Origin: Streptomyces fildesensis
Lineage (GTDB): Bacteria > Actinomycetota > Actinomycetes > Streptomycetales > Streptomycetaceae
Direction of reading: 5' to 3'
Assembly: GCF_016107395.1 (NCBI RefSeq)
Contig: NZ_JAAIKO010000051.1
Location: forward strand, 1-52,554
DNA: 52,554 nt
The notes under the pieces are model-generated. The model did no database searches, was not told where the DNA came from, and worked only from the letters and a program-made list of their open reading frames with translations. This document shows, one piece after another, positions 16,789-25,895 of this stretch. The translations under genes were made by a program, and so were the position numbers. Positions within the stretch are counted from its first letter, which is position 1. Each line of letters begins with the position of its first letter.

Positions 16789-16826
16789 CTACTTCGCGAA
16801 GTAGGAGTACGTCGCCCCGCGGGGCG
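16789..16826. terminator. Two adjacent perfect palindromes
   Basis: CTACTTCGCGAAGTAG (16789-16804) and CGCCCCGCGGGGCG (16813-16826) lie 8 bp apart in the gap upstream of the lasso precursor. They could be regulator binding sites or a terminator. The remaining 16659-17019 has no gene; 16915-17015 shows repeated short motifs (GATGCGAC/GCTGCGAC and two GCTCAAYCTTCG) that may be a worn transposon end. Confidence 0.4.
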
Positions 16827-17143
16827 GGAGATCGTGCGGCAGGTAGTTCCACCGAGAGCCCAAAGCGTGACACCGTCACTCAAACCTGTCTCGGCCCTAG
16901 CCACCGCAAGGTCGACACACAGATCAATGCGACAAGACGCAGTTCGATGCGACGGGACATCCACGGTACGGCCGCTCAATCTTCGATGAGAATGCTCAAC
17001 CTTCGCTGCGACAGATCAACGACTGTCGGACGACACGAGATTGTCAGTGGTCGGCGACACGGGGTGTGGCAGTGATGGCCGCAGCTTCGTCGTACGCGGC
17101 GAGCGTTCAGTAGAGGGTGGAGCGGCCAAGGCCGAGGTGCTTC

Positions 17144-17620
17144 TTACGGCTGGCGGTTCACGATGGCAGTGGTGGAACTGTCAGGGCTGGCGACGCTCTT
17201 TGTCTCGAAGTATGCCTGGGTCACTCGCGTGGGCGCGTTGAGGTCAGTGCACTGGGGTTCGGTGAAGGAGTACGGGTCTCCCGCAGAGTTCTTCCACGTG
17301 TAGCCGACCCCCGGTGTGAATGTCGCGGGCACCAACGAGGACAGCAGCGGCACCCTGCCGGGGGCGAATTGCGTGGCCTTGTCGCCCGAGACCGCCACCC
17401 CGACCTCGGTAGGCAGCCCCTCGCCCCCACCTGCCGCTTCCCCTGTGCCCGTGTAGAGACCGAGCACACCAGTGTCCGCCCAGTCCTCGACGGTCTGTCC
17501 ACACGTAGCAGCGACGTGTCCCTCGACCGCGAACGCCGGGGCAGCAGCGAACGTCGAAGCGGAAGCAAAGCACGCCGATACGGCTACGAGGGTAGCTCTG
17601 CAACAAATGATCTTCATCAT
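17144..17620 (-). CDS. Secreted hypothetical protein, 158 aa
   Basis: Start at ATG 17620 (a second ATG follows directly), with AGAAGGGTG upstream. A Sec signal peptide is clear: MMKIICCRATLVAVSACFAS, then AAPAFA as cleavage site near residue 35. The mature part has two Cys (ATCGQTVEDWADTG, EPQCTDLN), which could pair, and a FTPGVGYTWKNSAGD segment. No enzyme motif. It is the only full gene of the 17025-17997 cassette. Confidence 0.75.
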   Translation of the reverse strand: MMKIICCRATLVAVSACFASASTFAAAPAFAVEGHVAATCGQTVEDWADTGVLGLYTGTGEAAGGGEGLPTEVGVAVSGDKATQFAPGRVPLLSSLVPATFTPGVGYTWKNSAGDPYSFTEPQCTDLNAPTRVTQAYFETKSVASPDSSTTAIVNRQP

Positions 17621-17702
17621 GGTGGGACACCCTTCTAGCAGGCACAAAGGCCCGATCGGTGTACAAGTACGCAAGATCAACGAGACAGGTACTGCCAGGT
17701 AA

Positions 17703-17954
17703 CGCCCAGATGCCAGTCCGGCGCAGGGGTTTGTCAGTGCGCCGGTTCGCGAGGCCCTCCTGCGCGTCTGGGTCGACGGCGGGATCGACACCGCCGACGC
17801 CGCGCAGCGCCAGGCCCTCGAAGCCCTTGCCGCCGCCGACATGGTCGCCCGCGGTGAGATCGTCGACGTCCTCGACGACAACGTCGCGTACAGCCTGCGG
17901 ATGCTCGCCGAGCCGTCACCGCCTACTGACACACCTCATGTCGCCGTCCGCTGA
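17703..17954 (+). pseudogene. C-terminal gene fragment in the cassette
   Basis: An open frame without a start codon encodes a clearly protein-like stretch: APVREALLRVWVDGGIDTAD, QRQALEALAAADMVARGE, IVDVLDDNVAYSLRMLAE, then stop at 17952-17954. The stop lies in the right-end repeats, as if the gene's 3' end was captured when the element formed. The parent family is unknown. Confidence 0.5.
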
Positions 17955-18199
17955 CATTTCGTGTCGCCAGCCACTGACGTTCTGTCGTCGTCCGACAACG
18001 ACTCTCGGTCGCAGCACTGTGACCGAGGATCATAGTTGGCGGGTGATGCTCTCTTCGGTGCAGGTCGCCGGCAGGTGGAGGGAGATGGTTGGCGGATCTT
18101 GAGGGTGATAGTTGGCGGGCCGAGATCCGCCTTGGTCACGATGCGTGACTGATGGTGGCGATCACCTCGACGAAGTACCGAGCTCGCCGGCTCAAGCCT

Positions 18200-18721
18200 T
18201 CAGGCGCCTGAGGAATCAGCGGCACTCGGGGGTCTGCCGTCACGGTTGCTGCCTCTCGTATGGAGAGGTTGGTGCGGCGGTGCCGACGGCTGCGGAGCGC
18301 TGGACCAACGAACGGGGTCGCCGCCGGGGCCGCCGGTGAGCCAGGAACCGTCGCCCAGGGGCACCAGCTCGTACGGGTTGCTCGCCTCGACGGTGAACTC
18401 GCCGCTGAGGGTGCCCGTGCGTACGTCGACCAGGTGGTAACGGAACCACTCCTCCTCGTCCTGACTCTCACCACCCAGGGTGACGATGGCCGTGTCCTCG
18501 GTCAGGTAGCCGCCGCTCCATTCCACGAAGGACTCCTCCGGGTCGTACCCGAAGGCTTCGACGGGGAGGGTGAAGAGAACATCCCCGTTGGGGTGGTCGT
18601 GGAAGGCGACGTCCGCCTGCCCGTGGTCCACGGTCATGAACTGGTGCCCGGACGGAGCCAGGTCGATCAGGCAGCGGTCCGACCACGGGTAGGTCACGAA
18701 CTCCGGCTCGCTGTCCGCCAA
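18200..18721 (-). CDS. Hypothetical protein, probably truncated
   Basis: The first 120 residues look like a real globular protein (PWSDRCLIDLAPSGHQFMTV, HPNGDVLFTLPVEAFGYD, FVEWSGGYLTEDTAIVTLGG, EEEWFRYHLVDVRTG) rich in beta strands; the last 50 are low-complexity Pro/Ser and may be out-of-frame tail. The only start is a TTG at 18721 without a ribosome binding site. I read it as a fragment of a Streptomyces beta-propeller-like hypothetical protein. Confidence 0.5.
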   Translation of the reverse strand: MADSEPEFVTYPWSDRCLIDLAPSGHQFMTVDHGQADVAFHDHPNGDVLFTLPVEAFGYDPEESFVEWSGGYLTEDTAIVTLGGESQDEEEWFRYHLVDVRTGTLSGEFTVEASNPYELVPLGDGSWLTGGPGGDPVRWSSAPQPSAPPHQPLHTRGSNRDGRPPSAADSSGA

Positions 18722-18822
18722 AAGAGTGCACGTGCTCGACCCGGGCGAGGGTTGGCGGGCTGGTCGCCTGGATAGATCATGACAGGGGCGGGGGACTGGC
18801 CTTCGGCCCGGAAAGGAGAACC

Positions 18823-19104
18823 ATGGCAGACGGGTTCGACATCAACGACCGCTCGACCTGGGACTGGGTCAACGGCCGGGACGTGTCCTTCGTCGGTTTC
18901 ACCGGCGGCGACTGCCTCCTCAATCCGGTGGATGCGGGGTCCTTCTTCCAGCGGGGCGAAAACGACATTGCCGTCTTCCAGTCGTGCCAGGGAGGCGCGG
19001 TCTTCCACGCGAAGGTTGGTGGTGTCGGCGCGGGCCTCCCAGGATTCGAAGTGGACAACTACGACTGGGCCGTCAGCAACGGACTGGTCAACGACCAACG
19101 CTGA
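18823..19104 (+). CDS. Small hypothetical protein, 93 aa
   Basis: ATG 18823 is preceded by GGAAAGGAG. The product starts MADGFDINDRSTWDWVNGRD and is rich in Gly, Asp and Asn with one or two Cys (GGDCLLNP, QSCQGGAVFH). No signal peptide or motif. It is a single gene between the truncated gene and the lipase-like gene. Confidence 0.65.
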   Translation: MADGFDINDRSTWDWVNGRDVSFVGFTGGDCLLNPVDAGSFFQRGENDIAVFQSCQGGAVFHAKVGGVGAGLPGFEVDNYDWAVSNGLVNDQR

Positions 19105-19705
19105 CCACGCCAGGCCCCTCGTGGGTTTGTCTACGCTCCTGCTGCTTGCGGTCTGTTTGCTGGCTGCTGCGGATCAAGGGGAACGGGAGCGACGACCTCA
19201 CACGCCCCGGTAGGGGCGGACGCCGTCGGGGGCCTCGCCGTCCAGTACGCGCGGATTGAGAAGGTCTCAGCGCACCATGGCGACAACGGGGGGTGCTGCG
19301 CAGTGGACCGGCCGGGTTGCGCCGGCTGCTGGACGCGGTGGTGGTCAGCGATACCTCCGCGTCGCGGATCTCGCGCGGTGGTTCCGTTCGAGCAAGGACG
19401 TCATCCGGATCCGCGAGTTTCTCCACCCGGCGCGGGTTGTACCTGCGCATCACCATTGGCGCCTGGTCCGGTTTCGACTGTGGCATGCGGAGCTTGACGG
19501 CGTGAAAGTTGCGGCGCTTTGTCACCAGCAGCTGCGGGTGCGCGCTGCCTTCCTCCCGTCGGCTGCGGCGCTGCGTTGTCGATGCACAGCAAAGAAGGCC
19601 CCGACCGATGACCTGTTTTCGTCTGCACCGGGCGTGTGCGCTCAGTCCTAGCAATACCTGGACTGAGCGGTCGCGTGGTGGTGCGGTTCCTTTGAAGGGA
19701 AGCCC
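19105..19705. other. No gene seen; hairpin at 19640-19668
   Basis: Open frames here are short and do not look like protein. An inverted repeat GCTCAGTCC ... GGACTGAGC (19640-19648, 19660-19668) lies 38 bp upstream of the lipase-like gene and could be an operator or leader hairpin. Confidence 0.4.
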
Positions 19706-21064
19706 ATGAGAGACACGGCCCTGATCGAGAAGCTGGTCGAGCAGACCCCTGCCGGCGGCGATGACGCGTTCTACACGAACTTCACGAGGCCCGATTCGCT
19801 GTCCGGGGCGGCCGTCGGTGACCCCCTCTACCTGCGGCCGCTGGTCAACACTTTCGCGGTGCCGGGGGGCGGGGAGAACTGGCTGGTGCTGTACCGGTCC
19901 GAGAGCGCGGGCCAGAACCCGACCGCGGTGGCGACTTCCGGCATCATCGTCCTGCCCGACCGTCAGGCGCACCCGGTCCCTAAGGGCGGCTACCCGCTGA
20001 TCACCTGGTGCCACGGCACGGTGGGCTGCGCGAACCGGGTCGCGCCGTCGCGGGACACCGGCGACACCGGGGCGTCCCCCATGAACGCCTATCCCAAGGC
20101 GATGCTCGGCCGCTTCCTGGACCAGGGGTGGGCGGTGGCGATGACGGACTACGAGGCGCTGGGGACCGGTACCGACGACGGCACCGGAACCGGGCTGGGC
20201 CCCGACGACAAGCTCCACCCCTATTTGCTGGGCCAGTCCGAGGCACGCGCCGCGCTGGACATCGTGCTGGCCGCCCGCCGGCTCTTTCGCGACGAGATCT
20301 CCCAGAAGTTCGCCATCGTCGGGCACTCCCAGGGCGGGCAGGCCGCCCTGTTCGCCGCCGCCAACGCGCCGGGCCGGGTGGACGGGCTCGTCGGCGTCGC
20401 GGCGATCGCCCCGGCCAACCACCCCTTCGACATCATCCAGGCCAGCGCCAACCTGGCGAACGTCTTCAAGAACTCCGGCTACGCGTTCTCGGCACTGTTC
20501 CTGGCGGGCGCCATCGCCGGATCCGCCGCCGACCACGCTGACGCGGACCCCGAATCCATCAAGATCATCGATCCCGGTCAGGTCCTGTCGGACGATGCGT
20601 TCGAGTTCTGGCCGCAGGTGTGGAACTTGTCCCGTGCCGAACTGGGCGCCGACCAAAAGCTCTTCGGCAGCCTGCGGGGCAACGAGCAGTTCCGTGCGGG
20701 CCCCGACGGCTCCGGCACCGGATACATCAACAACCCCAACGCCGACCAGCAGGAGTTCAACCGCCAGCTGAAAAAGATGAACCCGAACCTCGCCATCACC
20801 GTCCCCGTGCGCATCTCCCAGGCGCTGGAGGACAAGCGTGTCCAGTACCAGCCCTCCTCTCCGCTGACGGGTCCCTTCCCCGGCACCGAGAAGCTCATCG
20901 AGGAACTCAAGACCACCAACCCCGGCAGAGTCATCGAAAAGCTCTACGACGCGACCGAGGTGGACGATACCGAGGGGCCGCTGGGAGCACACTTCACGAC
21001 GATCAACGTCGACACCGGCCCACTGATCGACTGGCTCCTCGACAAGGGCCTCACCACCCCCTGA
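19706..21064 (+). CDS. Alpha/beta hydrolase, secretory-lipase-like, no signal peptide
   Basis: A 452-aa hydrolase starting at ATG 19706 (GAAGGGA upstream). The nucleophile elbow GHSQGG is at 206-211 with Ser208; PLITWCHGTVG near residue 100 is the typical oxyanion-hole strand, and GAHFTTINVDTG near the C-terminus supplies the likely catalytic His. This layout fits the LIP secretory lipase family of actinobacteria, which act on triacylglycerols or esters. Unlike typical members no signal peptide is visible, so it may be cytoplasmic or misstarted. A strong terminator follows. Confidence 0.85.
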   Translation: MRDTALIEKLVEQTPAGGDDAFYTNFTRPDSLSGAAVGDPLYLRPLVNTFAVPGGGENWLVLYRSESAGQNPTAVATSGIIVLPDRQAHPVPKGGYPLITWCHGTVGCANRVAPSRDTGDTGASPMNAYPKAMLGRFLDQGWAVAMTDYEALGTGTDDGTGTGLGPDDKLHPYLLGQSEARAALDIVLAARRLFRDEISQKFAIVGHSQGGQAALFAAANAPGRVDGLVGVAAIAPANHPFDIIQASANLANVFKNSGYAFSALFLAGAIAGSAADHADADPESIKIIDPGQVLSDDAFEFWPQVWNLSRAELGADQKLFGSLRGNEQFRAGPDGSGTGYINNPNADQQEFNRQLKKMNPNLAITVPVRISQALEDKRVQYQPSSPLTGPFPGTEKLIEELKTTNPGRVIEKLYDATEVDDTEGPLGAHFTTINVDTGPLIDWLLDKGLTTP

Positions 21065-21167
21065 CACCGCCCACACCGACCCCCGGCCCGAGAGGGGCCC
21101 AGGGCAGCATCCCCGCCGCAGCGCATCCAGCCAGCCAGCCAGCGGGGCCGACGAGTCGCCACCGGCA

Positions 21168-21207
21168 CGCCGGGGCGGTGCGACTATCCGGTCGCACCGC
21201 CCCGGCG
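21168..21207. terminator. 17-bp stem terminator after the lipase-like gene
   Basis: GCCGGGGCGGTGCGAC (21169-21184) pairs perfectly with GTCGCACCGCCCCGGC (21191-21206) around loop TATCCG; one more C-G pair extends it. It lies about 105 bp after the stop codon at 21064. Confidence 0.75.
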
Positions 21208-21471
21208 CTCACCGTTCCCGGATTCAGCTCATTCGGTGTTCACGGTCGGCAGGCCGACGGCCGCCCACAATGTGCCCGGCCGCTCAGCAATCGCGCCGGC
21301 GGCCAGGGCCAGCAGCGCCAGATCACCTCCGGTACTGACGGCTGTGCCCGGCTATGTCCGGGCACAACCGTCGAAGCGGCGCCGGATCTCCCGCCACGCG
21401 GTCTCGATGGCGCTGATGATGACCGCGCCGTGGACGACGGACGCGGTCGGCGGGAGCGTCGGCGAAGAGGG

Positions 21472-21783
21472 TCAGGTCGCTGACGGGTTGCTGCCTTCGA
21501 GCTGGGCGGGGACGCGGGAGGTCCGCAGCGCCCGCAGGTCGGGGATGTGGTTGTAGAGAGGGTGCCCCACCGAGACGCCGAGCAGGGCCGCGATCGTCTC
21601 GATGCTGTTCTTGGGGTTGGGCAGCATGTCGCGAGCGGCGCGCAGCGGCTGCTCGTTGACGACGGTGGGCCGGCCGCCAACGCGGCCATCGGGGTCGGTG
21701 GAGACGGTACCGCCGTCTTGGCCGACGACGTTCGGTACAGCCTCCGGCTCACGGACTCCCACGACAGCACTTCCTACTGCCAC
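21472..21783 (-). pseudogene. Serine resolvase, C-terminal fragment
   Basis: Only the linker and HTH domain remain: DGRVGGRPTVVNEQPLRAA, DMLPNPKNSIETIAALLG and YNHIPDLRALRTSRVPAQLE, the typical end of Tn3-type resolvases. GHPLYNH replaces the usual GTLYNH. The whole catalytic domain is missing; upstream sequence is unrelated and runs into a transposon-type end at 21840. Confidence 0.75.
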
Positions 21784-21912
21784 GCCTCATGGCAGAGCCA
21801 CTGACGTCCAATGGCAAACTCCACTGACGTTCTCGTGACAGACAACAGTTACGGAAGCAAGATCCGCCAACTACTGCGCTCGTCCGCCAAGTAGAAATCT
21901 CGGTCGCAACAG

Positions 21913-23075
21913 TGTGACCGAGAGTGGTAGTTGGCGGATCATGAGCCGAACTGAGCAGGTCAGGGGCGCGTGGAGAATTCTTGTTGGCGCATCTTGAGAG
22001 GGTTAGTTGGCGGATCATGATTGTGGACGTTCGCTGTGCGCGAGTGTCTGGTGAGGCGGTCCGACGTCCTTCACAGCCCGACCGGGTGTTATCAGAACCT
22101 TGATGGAGCCGTCCGGGCCTCACGCGCGCCATCCGCCTGCCCTGGGAATCGGCGACTCGGGCACAATCATGAGCCGTGACTACCCCTCCCGATCCCTCCG
22201 TCCTGTACCCCGACGTTGCGGCTTGCGGCAGCCTCGCCACAGTGCTCCGGGCCGAGGCGGACGGCTGCCTCGGTGCCGTCCCCGTCGCGTCGCCGGACTT
22301 CGATCCGCTGCGCCACGCGGCCGTCTCAAGTAGCCTGCCGCACCGCGAGCCGTTGGCGATCAGCGCCTGGTCGCACGAACGCCGGTGGTCGATCCGCGGC
22401 GAGGAGCCGTTCCAGAGCCTGCCCCTCATCGATGGCACGACGGACGACCTGGCGGAGGTCGCCAGGGCCGCCCGAGCGTGGCACGACGGGGCGCCCTTGG
22501 CCGACATCCGCCAAGCGGCCCCGTTCGTGCACCTGACCGGCCGGTTCGAGGTGCCCGATAACGATCCCGCGCGCTTGACGGAATCGGAATGGCAGGGCAT
22601 ACGCCAGGAAGCGGCCGAACTGGAATACGCCTGGCAGGAGACGTACCACAGCCTGATCGAGGCGGCGCACACCGAGCCGGCGCTGCGCGCTCTCTACCCA
22701 TTCACCAGCCACTGGGCACTGCGCTTCTCGACCACCACCCGCCCGGACCTGACCGTCGTCGGACCGTGCCTGAGCGCCAACAGCGACGGCACGCACGGGG
22801 TGGGCAGGGGCCTCATCAGCCAGGACCTTGGCCGATTCGCCACAGTGCGGGAGGCCGTGGCCGTGGCAGTGCGTCAACTGCCGTCCGGACTCGGCCCCAC
22901 CACGCTCGGCGGATGATCCCGCCCGGCAAACGCTCGGCCGACAGTACGGGAGCGGACTGCGCACGTACCTGGCGAACGGTGCCACCTGGGCTGTTCAGTC
23001 ACACACGACACAGCGTTGCGGAGACAAGATCCGCCAACTACTGCACTCGTCCGCCAAGTAAAAGTCTCGGTCGCA
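21913..23075. mobile_element. 1163-bp cassette, TGYGACCGAGA ends, target duplication AACAG
   Basis: Left end TGTGACCGAGA (21913) and right end TCTCGGTCGCA (to 23075) are inverted repeats, flanked by the exact duplication AACAG (21908-21912, 23076-23080). Subterminal repeats: TAGTTGGCGGATCATGA at 21928 and 22004, TTGTTGGCGCATCTTGAG at 21981; on the right AAGATCCGCCAACTA (23026) and TCCGCCAAGTA (23050). Sole cargo is the DUF6193-like gene. The duplication begins with the last base of the preceding element's right end, so this cassette landed at the tip of a relative. Confidence 0.88.
22176..22916 (+). CDS. DUF6193-like protein, 246 aa
   Basis: Resembles the DUF6193 proteins common in Streptomyces, some of which are annotated near natural-product genes; no reaction is known. 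Recognisable parts are LYPDVAACGSLATVLRAEAD, WSHERRWSIRGEEPFQSLPL, LAEVARAARAWHDGAPLADI and a C-terminal ALYPFTSHWALRFSTTTRP. It starts with GTG 22176; an ATG eight bases upstream is in another frame. It is carried alone in the 21913-23075 cassette, so it was acquired as a mobile unit. The family call is from memory of the sequence pattern. Confidence 0.75.
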   Translation: MTTPPDPSVLYPDVAACGSLATVLRAEADGCLGAVPVASPDFDPLRHAAVSSSLPHREPLAISAWSHERRWSIRGEEPFQSLPLIDGTTDDLAEVARAARAWHDGAPLADIRQAAPFVHLTGRFEVPDNDPARLTESEWQGIRQEAAELEYAWQETYHSLIEAAHTEPALRALYPFTSHWALRFSTTTRPDLTVVGPCLSANSDGTHGVGRGLISQDLGRFATVREAVAVAVRQLPSGLGPTTLGG

Positions 23076-23189
23076 AACAGAGGCTCAAGCTGTCCGCTCC
23101 TTGCTGGAAATCAATCCGAACGGGTAAAAAAACAGGTTAAAAACAAGGGTAATCGGTGCTAGTGTGGAGGCACGAGAGGAGATCCACCC

Positions 23190-25304
23190 ATGGCATCCGA
23201 GGAAGAGCTGTTCGCGAATATCGATGCGTTGCTGGCGGAGGAGCCGCAGCTTCCGCCCCCGGCGGAGCGGGCCCGGCTGCGGGAAGCTGCGGGCATCACC
23301 CAGGCCCGTCTCGCGCAGGCGTTGAAGTCGACTGTGCAGTCGGTCAAGAACTACGAGAACGGCCGTTCCGAGCCCAAGCCGCCGCGCCTGGAGGCCTACC
23401 AGCGACTACTGAACGGCTGGGCTGCGAAGTACCCCGCCCACACCGCCCCCGTTCCGGTCGTCGCGCCGCAGCCGGTGGCGGTGCCGGAGACGTTCACCGG
23501 CCCGACCGCGCCCGAGGCGGAGACCGTCGCACCGGTGGAGGCACCCGCCACCCCGGTCGCACCGGAGCGCCCGGCCACCCGCCCGGCGACGTCGTCGCGC
23601 CGCCCGGCCGCGAAGAAGGCCACGAAGGCCGCCGTCGTCGACCCGCGGTTCCCGCACGGCCCGCTCGCCGTACTCGATGGCGACGGCTCCGCGTACGGCG
23701 TCGACGGCATCGTCCTCGACTGCCCGGCCACCACGATCCCGGAACTGGTGGAATGGACCCTCAAGGAGTCCGGCCTGGGTGCCGCCAAGCTCAACCGCTA
23801 CGGCAAGGACTCAGACCCGCTGATCGTGCTGACTGCGGCGGCCGCGGTGAAGCTCGGGCTGCCGGAGCGACTGGAGGGCCACGAGCAGCGCCGTTCCCTG
23901 CGCCTGCCCGAGGACCATCCCGTGGTCAAGCAGGTCACCAAGGCGAAGTGGCAGCTCACCCAGCGCGGTTTCGGCCCGTGGGCGCGCATCTACCGCAAGG
24001 CCACCGGGCGTGAGCGGCAGTGCGTGCAGCTGGCGATCCTGTCGTGGGACGCCCTCGATGAGCGGTCCTGGCCCGGCGTCGCAGATATGGAGCCGGCCGA
24101 CGTCGCCCGCGTTCTCGGGGTGTACGCCCAGCGGGTCACCACCCCGCGCGGCTCCACCGCCGTGTCCGGGCTGGAGCTGATGACGGCGCTGCGACCGCCG
24201 ACGAAGGCCGTGCAGGACCCGACAACCGGGAACTGGGTGTCCGGCTACAACCAGGGCAGCCTGGGCACGGAGCCGACGGACCCCGCGCCACCGGAGGCTA
24301 CCCCGGAACACCCCGTCGTCGTGAACTCCGGCTGGACCGGCGGGTTCCTCGACGAAGAGGCGTACCAATGGGTGCGGTCGGTGGACACGCTCACCGATGA
24401 GGAGTGCCTGCGGCCTTTCGCGGTCGGCCTGGACCTCAACACCGCGTTCCTCGCGGCCGCCGCCCGCCTGGTCGTGGGCCTGTCCGGACCCGACCACTTC
24501 GCCTCCCCGACGTTCAACCCGAAGATCCCCGGCAGCTGGCTGGTCGACCTGTCCCACATCGAGATCGACCCGCGCCTGCCCTCACCGTTCACCCCCGACG
24601 GCACCCGCCCCACGGGGCCGGCCTGGTACCAGACGCACACCGTCGCCTACGCCCAGGAGCTCGGGCACGACGTCCACCCGATCGAGGCGTACCTGCGCCG
24701 CGAGACCGGCGCGTACTTGGACCCGTGGCACGACCGGCTCAAGAACGCGTACGTCGACACCCTCGCCGACCTCGGTGTCACCAAGGACCTGGACGATGCG
24801 GCGTTCCTGGCCGCGATGGCACAGCACAAGCAGAACGACCCGGCCCTGGCCGCGGTGCTGGCCGCGATCAAGGCCACGATCAAGGGCGGCGTCGGCAAGC
24901 TCCGCGAGCGCCCGCAGGGCAAGTCCTACAAGGAGGGCGAGACGTGGCCGGCCCTTTCGCGGCCGACCTGGCGCCCCGACTTCCGCGCCGCCGTGATCAG
25001 CAAGGCGCGGGTCAACATGCACCGCAAGCTCAACAACATGGTCAAGATGACCGGCCTGTACCCGCTCGCCGTGCTGTCCGACTGCGTCGTCTACCCGAGC
25101 CCAGGTGAGAGCCCGCTCGATTTCCTGCCGTACGCCGCGTCCGGCAAGCCGCAGCCCGGCGGGTTCCGCCTCGGTGCCACGCCCGGCCTGGCGAAACTGG
25201 AGGGCGTCCAGTCGATGCTGTGGGCGGTCGAGCTGATGGAGAAGGGTCTGAACCCGGCCCGCCACATCAAGGGCGGCGACGCCGTCCTGGACGAAGGGGA
25301 GTAG
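23190..25304 (+). CDS. tap: Telomere-associated protein Tap, copy 1
   Basis: Tap binds the single-stranded 3' overhang of the telomere and recruits Tpg for end patching. ATG 23190 follows GAGGAGATCC. The 704-aa protein has an XRE-type HTH (LREAAGITQARLAQALKSTV, then QSVKNYENGRSEPK, residues about 29-68), an Ala/Pro-rich linker (about 85-150), and the large Tap core (DPRFPHGPLAVLDGDGSAYG onward). Length is close to known Tap (about 740 aa). It is nearly the same protein as copy 2 (47431-49536), differing mainly in the linker. tpg1 starts 3 bases after its stop. Confidence 0.93.
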   Translation: MASEEELFANIDALLAEEPQLPPPAERARLREAAGITQARLAQALKSTVQSVKNYENGRSEPKPPRLEAYQRLLNGWAAKYPAHTAPVPVVAPQPVAVPETFTGPTAPEAETVAPVEAPATPVAPERPATRPATSSRRPAAKKATKAAVVDPRFPHGPLAVLDGDGSAYGVDGIVLDCPATTIPELVEWTLKESGLGAAKLNRYGKDSDPLIVLTAAAAVKLGLPERLEGHEQRRSLRLPEDHPVVKQVTKAKWQLTQRGFGPWARIYRKATGRERQCVQLAILSWDALDERSWPGVADMEPADVARVLGVYAQRVTTPRGSTAVSGLELMTALRPPTKAVQDPTTGNWVSGYNQGSLGTEPTDPAPPEATPEHPVVVNSGWTGGFLDEEAYQWVRSVDTLTDEECLRPFAVGLDLNTAFLAAAARLVVGLSGPDHFASPTFNPKIPGSWLVDLSHIEIDPRLPSPFTPDGTRPTGPAWYQTHTVAYAQELGHDVHPIEAYLRRETGAYLDPWHDRLKNAYVDTLADLGVTKDLDDAAFLAAMAQHKQNDPALAAVLAAIKATIKGGVGKLRERPQGKSYKEGETWPALSRPTWRPDFRAAVISKARVNMHRKLNNMVKMTGLYPLAVLSDCVVYPSPGESPLDFLPYAASGKPQPGGFRLGATPGLAKLEGVQSMLWAVELMEKGLNPARHIKGGDAVLDEGE

Positions 25305-25307
25305 GCC

Positions 25308-25862
25308 ATGGGCGAGATCGAGGACGCCATCGAGCGCGCCGACCGGGAAGCCTTCACCCGTCAGCCGCCCAAGACCCTTCCGGCCCGCATCAACTACCTG
25401 CTCAAACAGCTCGGAACCGCGAAGGCCGTCGCGCAGGAGCTCGGCATCACCGCCGACTCCGTCAACCGCTACCGGCGCGGCGCCCGCAAGAACCCGCCCA
25501 AGGACATCGCCGCGAAGATCGACAACGCCGTCCGCTCCCGCTGGCAGCCCCAGGTGCGCAAGCGCCGGCGCCAGCAGGCCGCCGTCACCGGGGTCACGGT
25601 GGAGACCCGGGCCCGGTTCGGCTACGAGTCGTCCGCCGGATCCACCGACGACGGCCGCTTTCGCCGCCTCACCGTCCGTCTCCCTGCCGCGTACGCGCAG
25701 CGCCTGTTCGACGCCCGCGACACAGGGGCCAGCGACCAGGACATGCGTGGGATCATCGCCGAAGGGTTTAAGGAAGTCTATTTCCAGGACGGCGGCGGCC
25801 GCGCCATGGGACTCTCGGACGTAACCCTGAATGACATCGATTACCTGGATCTGGATTTCTGA
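25308..25862 (+). CDS. tpg: Telomere terminal protein Tpg, copy 1
   Basis: Tpg is covalently joined to the 5' ends of linear Streptomyces replicons and primes end patching. The 184-aa product has the normal length and family landmarks: MGEIEDAIERADREAF, an HTH with LGTAKAVAQELGITADSVNR, RWQPQVRKRRRQ, TRARFGYESSAGSTDDGR, and the amphipathic end YFQDGGGRAMGLSDVTLND. The Thr in GSTDDGR (residue 113) is at the place of the Thr reported as the DNA-linked residue. It forms an operon with tap1. Confidence 0.93.
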   Translation: MGEIEDAIERADREAFTRQPPKTLPARINYLLKQLGTAKAVAQELGITADSVNRYRRGARKNPPKDIAAKIDNAVRSRWQPQVRKRRRQQAAVTGVTVETRARFGYESSAGSTDDGRFRRLTVRLPAAYAQRLFDARDTGASDQDMRGIIAEGFKEVYFQDGGGRAMGLSDVTLNDIDYLDLDF

Positions 25863-25895
25863 ATAGGAACGAAATCATGACCGCTGAATTCCCGC

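Larger units (their letters stand above)
17025..17997. mobile_element. 973-bp cassette, TGTCGGACGAC ends, target duplication ACGAC
   Basis: Left end TGTCGGACGACACGAG and right end (reverse complement) TGTCGGACGACGACAG share 11 perfect terminal bases. The exact 5-bp duplication ACGAC flanks it (17020-17024 and 17998-18002). Subterminal copies of GTCAGTGG plus GGCGACA occur once or twice on the left (from 17043) and three times on the right (between 17925 and 17985). Cargo is a secreted-protein gene and a gene fragment; there is no transposase. It sits directly beside TCTCGGTCGCA (18003-18013), the end motif of another cassette family. Confidence 0.85.
18018..21908. mobile_element. Composite region bounded by TGTGACCGAG / CTCGGTCGCA ends
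   Basis: A left end TGTGACCGAGG starts at 18018 and is followed by three copies of TAGTTGGCGG-type repeats (about 18033, 18092, 18111). A right end with two such repeats (GATCCGCCAACTAC at 21861, CCGCCAAGTA at 21884) closes with TCTCGGTCGCA at 21898-21908. The flanks do not match as a target duplication (AGCAC on the left), so this is either two different elements or a rearranged one. A different-family right end (TCTCGTGACA, 21831-21840, preceded by CCACTGACGT repeats) lies inside. Confidence 0.5.

Noticed and set aside
19088..21076. A 662-codon minus-strand frame
   Set aside because: Shadow of the lipase-like gene, which has a GHSQGG nucleophile motif and a ribosome binding site on the plus strand.
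21861..21945. Folded inverted repeat GATCCGCCAACTAC ... GTAGTTGGCGGATC taken as an integron attC site
   Set aside because: The core does not fit the RYYYAAC/GTTRRRY boxes, no integron integrase is present, and the structure is better explained as one cassette's right end joined to the next one's left end.
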